From: DATAES01 sp036257895
Lineage (GTDB): Bacteria; Actinomycetota; Acidimicrobiia; Acidimicrobiales; JACDCH01
DNA: 64,000 nucleotides
Direction of reading: 5' to 3'
Assembly: GCA_036257895.1 (NCBI GenBank)
Contig: DATAES010000151.1
Coordinates: 1 to 64,000, forward strand
The position numbers were made by a program, and so were the translations under genes. Below, one piece after another: positions 58,147 to 64,000 of this stretch. Numbering within the stretch: position 1 is the stretch's first letter; each line of letters begins with the position of its first letter. The notes below the pieces were generated by a model, which was not told the origin of the DNA, made no database searches, and saw nothing but the letters and a program-made list of their open reading frames with translations.

Positions 58147-61100
58147 ATGGCTGACGAACGCTCCTCGCGAGCACTCGGCCCGAACGAGTGGCTCGTCGAC
58201 GAGATGTACGAGCAATACCGCGCTGATCCGTCTTCGGTGAGCAAGAGCTGGCAGGAGTTCTTCGCCGACTACCGCCGTGACGACCAGCCCGCACCGACAC
58301 CCGCACGCGTACCGACACCCGCTCCCGTACCGACACCCGCTCCCGCCCCGACAGCCGCTCCCGCGCCCGCACCCGCTCCCGCACCCGCGCCCACCGCCAA
58401 GCCTGCGACGCCCGGGCGTCCGACGACCGCAGCGGTAGTGGAACGCCCGGGCGTCGCAACGGCGAAGGACGAGGAGGCGGACGTGCAGCCGTTGCGAGGT
58501 GCCGCGGCTCGCATCGTGGCCAACATGGAGGCGAGCCTCGCCATCCCGACCGCGACGAGCTTCCGCGAGGTCCCGGCCCGCCTGCTCGAGGTGAACCGTT
58601 CGGTCATCAACGGTTACCTGAGCCGCACCCGCGGTGGCAAGGTCAGCTTCACCCATCTCATCGGCTACGCAGTCGTGCGCGCGATCGCCGAGACGGTTCG
58701 CGTCATGAACTCGAGCTACGCCGAAAGTGACGACGGCAAGCCGGAGGTCGTCCGCCATCGACAGCTCGGTCTCGGCCTCGCGGTCGACGTCGAGAAGAGC
58801 GACGGCTCGCGCACGCTGTTCGTTCCGGTGATCAAGAACGCCGACACACTCGACTTCCGCGGGTTCTGGAACGCGTACGAGGACCTGATCCGCAAGGTGC
58901 GTTCGAACAAGCTCAGCCCGGACGACTTCGCCGGCGCCACGGTGAGCCTCACCAACCCCGGCACCATCGGAACGGTGCAGTCCGTACCCCGGCTCATGCC
59001 GGGGCAGGGCGTCATCGTCGGCGTCGGGGCGCTCGACTATCCCGCCGCGTACCAGGGTGCCGACCCTCGGGCGCTAGCCGAGCTCGGCGTCTCGAAGGTG
59101 ATGGTCATCACCTCGACGTACGACCACCGTGTCATCCAGGGCGCGGAGTCGGGACTGTTCCTAAAGCGCGTGCACGAGCTGCTGCTCGGGGCCGACGGCT
59201 TCTACGACAAGGTGTTCCGCTCGCTCTCGGTGCCCTACGAAGCAGTGCAGTGGCGGCGGGACGTGAACCCCGTCGACCGCGAACAAGCCATGCTCGAGAA
59301 GCAGATGGCGGTGGACACGCTCATCCGGGTGTACCGGGTGCGGGGCCACCTCATCGCCGACCTTGATCCGCTGGCTGCCTCCGAGCCGCACATGGAGAAC
59401 GAGCTCGACCCCGCCACTTACGGGCTGACCATCTGGGATCTCGAGCGCGAGTTCCTCACCAACGGGCTGGCTGGCACCGACTGCATGAAGCTCGGCGACA
59501 TCCTGCACCTGCTGCGCGATGCGTACTGCCGCACGATCGGCATCGAGTACATGCACATCCAGGAACTGTCCGAACAGCACTGGATCCAAGAGCAGGTGGA
59601 GGGCGTGCGCGCCGAGCTCGATGCCGACGACCAGCGTCACCTGCTCGACCGGCTCAACGCGGCCGAAGCCTTCGAGATGTTCCTCGGCACCAAGTACATC
59701 GGACAGAAGCGGTTCGGCATGCAAGGCGCCGAGTCGGCGATCCCGATCCTCGACGCGGTGATCGAGGAGGCGGCCGAGCGCGACCTCGACGGCGTTGTGA
59801 TGGGCATGTCGCACCGAGGCCGGCTCAACGTGCTCGCCAACATCGTCGGCAAGAGCTACGACCAGATCTTCAAGGAATTCGAAGGTGCCGTCGATCCCGA
59901 GTCGACGCAAGGCTCCGGCGACGTGAAGTACCACCTCGGCCAATCCGGCAAGTTCGTTTCGCGCAGTGGCAAAGAGATCGAAGTCGAGTTGTCGGCCAAC
60001 CCGAGCCATCTCGAGGCGGTGGACCCCGTCGTCGTGGGTATGGCGCGGGCGAAGCAGGATCTGATCAACGATCCGGGCTCGTTCTCCGTCGTGCCGATCC
60101 TCGTGCACGGCGACGCCGCGTTCGCAGGGCAAGGCGTCGTCGCGGAGACGCTGCAGCTCGGGATGATCAAGGGTTACCGCGTCGGCGGCACGATCCATCT
60201 CGTCATCAACAACCAACTCGGCTTCACGACCCCGCCCGAGTCGGCGCGGTCGTCCGAGTACCCGACGGACATCGCCAAGATGGTGCAGGCGCCGATCTTT
60301 CACGTGAACGGTGACGACCCGGAGGCGTGCGTGCGGGTCGCAAGGCTCGCGTTCGCGTACCGGCAGCGGTTCGGCAAGGACGTCGTCATCGACATGATCT
60401 GCTACCGCCGGCTCGGTCACAACGAAGGTGACGACCCGAGCTACACGCAGCCGCTGATGTACAAGCGCATCGAGAACAAGCGGTCGGTCCGCAAGCTCTA
60501 CACCGAGTCGCTCGTCAAGCGAGGCGATATCACCCTGGACGAAGCCGAACACGCGCTCGACGACTTCCAGGCGAAGCTGCAAGAGGCGCTCAACTCGACA
60601 CGATCGCATGCTCCTGCGCCCGGCACGAGGGCGCAGCCCCCGCCCCCGCCCGCTGGTTGCCTGCCCCGGGTCGAGACCGGCGTCGACCGAGCGACCATCG
60701 ATCGGATCTATGACGTCTTGTCGACGCCCCCCGAGGGCTTCGAACTGCACCCGAAGCTCGGTCGCCAGTTCGACGCGCGCACGAAGATGTTCAAGCAGGA
60801 GGGCGAGGTCGACTGGGCGCTGGCCGAGGCGATCGCCTTCGGTTCACTGTTGCTCGAGGGCACCGACATCCGCGTGGCGGGGCAGGACACGAGGCGGGGC
60901 ACGTTCAGCCAGCGCCACTCCGTGCTCGTGGACTACTCCACCGGCGCGGAGTGGGCGCCGCTGGCCCACCTCGACCCGGACCAGGCGAAGTTCTGGATCT
61001 ACGACTCGCTTCTGTCGGAGTACGCGGCGGTCGGCTTCGAGTACGGCTACTCGGTCGTCAACAAGAGCGCCCTCGTCGCGTGGGAGGCGCAGTTCGGCGA

Positions 61101-61842
61101 TTTCGTGAACGGGGCCCAGATCGTCATCGATCAGTACCTCGTCGCTGCCGAGGACAAGTGGGGCCAGACGTCCGGCCTCGTGATGCTACTGCCGCACGGG
61201 TACGAAGGGCAGGGGCCTGAGCACAGCTCGGCTCGTATCGAGCGCTTCCTCACACTGTGCGCGGAGGACAACATCCAGATCACGAACTGCACGACTGCAG
61301 CGCAGTACTTCCATCTGTTGCGCCGGCAGATGCGTCGCGAAGTGCGCAAGCCGCTGATCGAGTTCACGCCGAAGTCGTTGTTGCGGGCGAAGCCGGCGCG
61401 CTCGAAGGTCGCGGAGCTCACGCAGGGTTCGTTCTACGAAGTGCTCGACGACCCGACGTTCACGGGCGACGCGGCATCGGTCAGACGGGTCGTGCTGGCG
61501 TCCGGCAAGATCGCACTCGACGCGATCGCGAAGCGCGACGAGGCCGGTACCGCCGTCGCGGTGCTCCGCGTCGAGCAGCTGTACCCGTGGCCGCATGATC
61601 ACCTTGCGGCCGCGCTGTCCGCATTCACGGGGGCGCGTGAGCTCGTGTGGCTGCAAGAGGAGCCGGAGAACATGGGCGCGTGGAACTTCGTCACGGGCCG
61701 GCTGTACGAAGCGCTTGGCGACGACTACACGATCCGTCGCATCAGCCGATTCGAATCAGGTAGCCCCGCCGCCGGCTCCCATGGCGTCCACGTCCAGGAA
61801 CAGGAACAGATCGTCGAGGACGCGGTCGTCACCGGCGTCTGA
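58147..61842 (+). CDS. kgd: Multifunctional 2-oxoglutarate decarboxylase/dehydrogenase (Kgd/SucA type)
   Basis: 1231-aa actinobacterial protein joining an E2-like acyltransferase (about 116-345, ending STYDHRVIQGAESG) to a thiamine-dependent E1 (about 360-1231, with GMSHRGRLNVLANIVGKS, VINNQLGFTTPPESARSS and GHNEGDDPSYTQP). The N-terminal 40 residues (NEWLVDEMYEQYRADPSSVS) are the usual docking part; no lipoyl domain is present. It runs the 2-oxoglutarate step of the TCA cycle. The linker 45-115 is Pro/Ala rich and contains a family D palindrome at residues 86-104. ATG at 58147. Confidence 0.95.
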   Translation: MADERSSRALGPNEWLVDEMYEQYRADPSSVSKSWQEFFADYRRDDQPAPTPARVPTPAPVPTPAPAPTAAPAPAPAPAPAPTAKPATPGRPTTAAVVERPGVATAKDEEADVQPLRGAAARIVANMEASLAIPTATSFREVPARLLEVNRSVINGYLSRTRGGKVSFTHLIGYAVVRAIAETVRVMNSSYAESDDGKPEVVRHRQLGLGLAVDVEKSDGSRTLFVPVIKNADTLDFRGFWNAYEDLIRKVRSNKLSPDDFAGATVSLTNPGTIGTVQSVPRLMPGQGVIVGVGALDYPAAYQGADPRALAELGVSKVMVITSTYDHRVIQGAESGLFLKRVHELLLGADGFYDKVFRSLSVPYEAVQWRRDVNPVDREQAMLEKQMAVDTLIRVYRVRGHLIADLDPLAASEPHMENELDPATYGLTIWDLEREFLTNGLAGTDCMKLGDILHLLRDAYCRTIGIEYMHIQELSEQHWIQEQVEGVRAELDADDQRHLLDRLNAAEAFEMFLGTKYIGQKRFGMQGAESAIPILDAVIEEAAERDLDGVVMGMSHRGRLNVLANIVGKSYDQIFKEFEGAVDPESTQGSGDVKYHLGQSGKFVSRSGKEIEVELSANPSHLEAVDPVVVGMARAKQDLINDPGSFSVVPILVHGDAAFAGQGVVAETLQLGMIKGYRVGGTIHLVINNQLGFTTPPESARSSEYPTDIAKMVQAPIFHVNGDDPEACVRVARLAFAYRQRFGKDVVIDMICYRRLGHNEGDDPSYTQPLMYKRIENKRSVRKLYTESLVKRGDITLDEAEHALDDFQAKLQEALNSTRSHAPAPGTRAQPPPPPAGCLPRVETGVDRATIDRIYDVLSTPPEGFELHPKLGRQFDARTKMFKQEGEVDWALAEAIAFGSLLLEGTDIRVAGQDTRRGTFSQRHSVLVDYSTGAEWAPLAHLDPDQAKFWIYDSLLSEYAAVGFEYGYSVVNKSALVAWEAQFGDFVNGAQIVIDQYLVAAEDKWGQTSGLVMLLPHGYEGQGPEHSSARIERFLTLCAEDNIQITNCTTAAQYFHLLRRQMRREVRKPLIEFTPKSLLRAKPARSKVAELTQGSFYEVLDDPTFTGDAASVRRVVLASGKIALDAIAKRDEAGTAVAVLRVEQLYPWPHDHLAAALSAFTGARELVWLQEEPENMGAWNFVTGRLYEALGDDYTIRRISRFESGSPAAGSHGVHVQEQEQIVEDAVVTGV
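58404..58458. repeat. Dispersed nested palindrome, family D, copy 2, inside kgd
   Basis: Perfect 16-bp arms TGCGACGCCCGGGCGT (58404-58419) and its complement (58443-58458) around a 23-base centre that is also partly palindromic. In reverse orientation the centre matches copy 1 at 30528-30550 at 16 of 23 positions. It is in frame and encodes residues 86-104 of the linker, between the docking tail and the acyltransferase domain. Confidence 0.88.
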
Positions 61843-61860
61843 CCGTCCGCCCGGCTTTCC

Positions 61861-61909
61861 AAATTGCGGACGTGGTGGCCGTATAGGGGCCAGAACGCAC
61901 GCCGAAACG
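61861..61909. repeat. Dispersed palindrome, family B, copy 3
   Basis: AAATTGCG on the left, imperfect palindrome TGGCCGTATAGGGGCCA (61876-61892), and conserved GCACGCCGAAACG (61897-61909). It lies between the convergent kgd stop and P450 stop, 12 bp beyond the latter (61922). A bidirectional terminator role would fit; not shown. Confidence 0.85.
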
Positions 61910-61921
61910 AGTCGGGGAAGG

Positions 61922-63106
61922 TCAGGCGACCTCGACCGGGATGGACGTGGGGGAGCGGCCGAGAACGGTGCGCCACTCCACGGACCACGGATCGTCGGCG
62001 TGCTCGAGCGCTGGACCGCTGGCGAATCCCCGGACGGCTTCTTCGACGGTCATGCGAGCGAGCGCGGCGCCGAGGCAATAGTGCGGCCCGGCGCCGAAGC
62101 TCAGCAGCTTCGGCGCATCGGGCTCGGTGAATCGCGCGACGTCGAACGTGTCCGGGTCGCGCCACACATCTTCCTGACGGTTGGCGGCCGCGGTCGACAA
62201 CACGACCATGGCGCCTGCGGGCAACGCCGTGCCCGCGACGTCGGTGGGCTCGACAACGGTGCGTGGGATCCCCCAGATGCTCGGTTCGTAGCGGATCGAC
62301 TCCGCCGCGGCACTCGCTGCGAGCTCGGGCTCTTCGCGCACTCGCGCCGTCTGCTCTGGATGGCGCAGCAGCGTGAGCAGCGTGCAACCGAGCTGGCTGG
62401 CCGTGGTGTCGTGCCCACCGACGATCAGGTTGGCCACCATCGCAACGAGCTCGTCGTGCGAGAGCTTCTCGCCGTCCTGCTCGGCCGCCAGCAGCGCAGT
62501 GACGAGATCCTCGCCCGGGTCGTCGCGCCGGACGTCGGCCAGAGCGCGCACGTAGTCGAGCATCGCCACGATTGCTTCGGTCGCCTCGGCGATCTGCTCG
62601 TCGTCCATGAACACGAAGGTCGCGCTGAGCGCGTCGGCCCAGTCGGCGAAGACCGGCACGTCGTGTTCGGGAACCCCGAGCAACCGGCACATGACCCGCA
62701 TCGGGATTCGGCCGAAGAGCGTCACGAGGTCGCCGCCGCCGTCCACGTCGATCGTCGCCATCGCTTCGGCGACGAGCATCGCCGCGTTCGTCCGCAGTGC
62801 CTCGACGGAGCGAGGTGTGAACGCGCGCGACACGAGTGCCCGAAGGCGGTTGTGTGTAGCGCCTTCGTTGGTGAACATCAAGCCGCCGTACCAGTCGCGC
62901 AACGGTCCGTCGGTGATTCCCATGAGGTCGAAGAACGTGAGGCCAACGCCCGCAAGCCGGCGGTCGCGGGTGAGCCGATCGATGTCCTCGTATCGGAAGA
63001 CGATCGTCGCTCCGGTCGCGTCGTCGACCCCGGTCGGCCCTTCGGCTGCGTACTGCCGCAGCGCCGCATGCATGTCGTCGCCGAACACCGTCGCCATGTC
63101 GAGCAT
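61922..63106 (-). CDS. Cytochrome P450
   Basis: 394-aa soluble bacterial P450. I-helix GGHDTT (acid replaced by Asp in HDTT, the usual AGxDTT pattern), ExxR in ESIRYEP, and heme motif SFGAGPHYCLGAALAR with axial Cys344. It hydroxylates an unknown, probably lipophilic, substrate and needs ferredoxin partners not in the window. ATG at 63106 has AGGGG nine bases upstream; a TTG at 63124 overlapping the SDR stop is less likely. It is downstream of the SDR on the same strand, 14 bp apart. Confidence 0.92.
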   Translation of the reverse strand: MLDMATVFGDDMHAALRQYAAEGPTGVDDATGATIVFRYEDIDRLTRDRRLAGVGLTFFDLMGITDGPLRDWYGGLMFTNEGATHNRLRALVSRAFTPRSVEALRTNAAMLVAEAMATIDVDGGGDLVTLFGRIPMRVMCRLLGVPEHDVPVFADWADALSATFVFMDDEQIAEATEAIVAMLDYVRALADVRRDDPGEDLVTALLAAEQDGEKLSHDELVAMVANLIVGGHDTTASQLGCTLLTLLRHPEQTARVREEPELAASAAAESIRYEPSIWGIPRTVVEPTDVAGTALPAGAMVVLSTAAANRQEDVWRDPDTFDVARFTEPDAPKLLSFGAGPHYCLGAALARMTVEEAVRGFASGPALEHADDPWSVEWRTVLGRSPTSIPVEVA

Positions 63107-63120
63107 GGTCACCCGCCCCT

Positions 63121-63903
63121 TCAAATGAGTGTCAGACCTCCATCGACCGCCAGAGTCTGGCCGGTGACGTAGCTCGCGTCATCCGACAAGAGGAACACCG
63201 TGGCCGCGGCGACCTCCCAAGCCGTGCCCTGACGGCCGAGCGGGACGGGCGTCCGCTCGCGGGAGGGACGCCCCGCCGAAGCCAGCCGTCCGAGCGGTGT
63301 GTCGATCAGTCCGGGTGCGACGACGTTGGCCCGGACACCGCGGCGCGCACCCTCGAGCGCGACGTGGCGGCACAGGCCGATGATCCCTGCCTTCGACGCG
63401 TCGTAGGCGGGAAGGCGACTGCCCGGCATGAGGCCCGCGACCGAACTGATGAACACGATGCTGCTGCCCTCGTCGAGTCGTGGCATCGCGGCGCGCGCGA
63501 CGAGGAAGTGGCCGCGCAGGTTCACCGCGAACGTGGTGTCCCAGTCGGCGGCGCTCGTGCCTTGGAGTCCGCCTCCCATGCCGATGCCGACGTTGAGGAC
63601 GATCCCATCGAGTCCTTCGTCGGCCACCGCCTCGACCATGGAGTCACATTCCTCGGCCGACGCGATGTCCGCCGTGATCACCGAGCAGTGTCCTCCCTCC
63701 CGTTCGATCCACGCGGCGGTGTCCTCGGCCGCGTCGCGATCGCGGTCAGCGCATGCAACGGTTGCTCCTTCGCGGGCAGCGAGGATCGAGATGGCGCGAC
63801 CGTTGCCGGTCGGCGCATCTTCGTCGGCGGACGCCTGCGTGCCGGCGCCCACGACGAGGATGTGCCGCCCTTCGAGCCGTCCGTCGGCACGTGCCTCTGT
63901 CAC
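63121..63903 (-). CDS. SDR family oxidoreductase with extended glycine loop
   Basis: 260-aa SDR. The cofactor motif is stretched: GAGTQASADEDAPTGNGRAI inserts about nine residues between the glycines, a feature of a small actinobacterial SDR group. The remainder is standard: LNVGIGMGG (NAG replaced by NVG), catalytic ISSVAG...AYDASKAG, and C-terminal YVTGQTLAVDGGLTLI. It is 14 bp upstream of the P450 and probably acts on the same pathway, for example oxidising a hydroxylated product. Start at 63903. Confidence 0.88.
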   Translation of the reverse strand: MTEARADGRLEGRHILVVGAGTQASADEDAPTGNGRAISILAAREGATVACADRDRDAAEDTAAWIEREGGHCSVITADIASAEECDSMVEAVADEGLDGIVLNVGIGMGGGLQGTSAADWDTTFAVNLRGHFLVARAAMPRLDEGSSIVFISSVAGLMPGSRLPAYDASKAGIIGLCRHVALEGARRGVRANVVAPGLIDTPLGRLASAGRPSRERTPVPLGRQGTAWEVAAATVFLLSDDASYVTGQTLAVDGGLTLI

Positions 63904-63922
63904 GACCCGCCGCTCCCCTCAC

Positions 63923-64000
63923 TCACGCGTCGAAGCCCGGCACGCCCGGCTCGCGCTGGACGCCGAGGGAGTTCAACGTGAACGCGACCATGTGGTAGTG
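63923..64000 (-). CDS. C-terminal end of an unidentified gene (cut by window edge)
   Basis: Minus-strand frame entering from the right edge and ending with TGA at 63923-63925. The visible 25 residues read HYHMVAFTLNSLGVQREP and then GVPGFDA; codon use is GC-rich at third positions like neighbouring genes. It lies 19 bp upstream of the SDR start on the same strand, so it likely heads or continues that operon. The family cannot be told from this fragment. Confidence 0.5.
   Translation of the reverse strand, partial: HYHMVAFTLNSLGVQREPGVPGFDA

Noticed and set aside
58300..58400. Simple sequence repeat (CCGACACCCGCTCCC-like) in kgd as a possible slippage switch
   Set aside because: Pro/Ala linker codons are repetitive in actinobacterial kgd genes generally, and the frame is intact. 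No evidence for phase variation.

Overview
The window is a GC-rich, gene-dense piece of an actinobacterial chromosome. Gene content fits a high-GC actinobacterium, plausibly of the class Acidimicrobiia: F420-dependent luciferase-like oxidoreductases, two WS/DGAT acyltransferases, many fatty-acid or sterol catabolism genes, a Kgd-type 2-oxoglutarate decarboxylase, NucS instead of visible MutS/MutL, a LytR-CpsA-Psr protein and EttA. The class is inferred from content only. There is no rRNA, tRNA, CRISPR array, transposase, integrase or phage gene, and no gap between genes exceeds 300 bases.

Layout. 1-12.5 kb: partial SDR, F420 oxidoreductase, a duplicated MarR-like protein, WS/DGAT, HIT, DsbA-like, PAP2 and RecB-like genes, then FKBP and a metallo-beta-lactamase hydrolase diverging from a TetR gene over three 61-bp tandem repeats, then a permuted-looking phosphatase. 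12.5-17 kb: minus-strand lipid block (SDR, acyl-CoA dehydrogenase, SDR, acyl-CoA synthetase). 17-22 kb: ECF-like sigma factor with a membrane-anchored partner, acyl-CoA dehydrogenase, small conserved protein, F420 oxidoreductase. 22-30.5 kb: FAD oxidoreductase, cupin, second WS/DGAT, VanW, an SDR/hydrolase/MaoC operon, and nucS. 30.6-37.4 kb: the most unusual locus, described below. 37.4-48.3 kb: glyoxalase-fold proteins, enoyl-CoA hydratases, aldo/keto reductase, AarF kinase, a PEP-utilising-type protein, CoA-transferase, acyl-CoA dehydrogenase-like protein and nitroreductase. 48.3-52 kb: complete sulfate activation set, cysQ divergent from cysD-cysN-cysC. 52-64 kb: small zinc protein, LCP protein, EttA, GH3 glycosidase, kgd, P450 plus SDR, and the edge of one more gene.

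The standout is 30605-37399: a soluble protein fusing a complete sugar-importer ABC ATPase domain to two GAF-like domains and a full histidine kinase, overlapping an OmpR-family response regulator by 4 bases, then a XylF-like binding lipoprotein, a single-domain ABC ATPase and a XylH-like permease. The kinase has no transmembrane segment or outside sensor domain. The simplest reading is that it docks on the permease through its ATPase domain and reports transport state to the regulator. Paired GTTC motifs spaced 11-12 bp lie between regulator and transporter genes, and a strong hairpin separates binding protein from ATPase.

A second theme is a set of short dispersed palindromes in four families: A (4 copies) and B (3 copies) next to gene 3' ends and sharing a CCTATAGG-like core, C (2 copies), and D (2 copies, one upstream of the ABC-kinase gene and one in frame inside the kgd linker).
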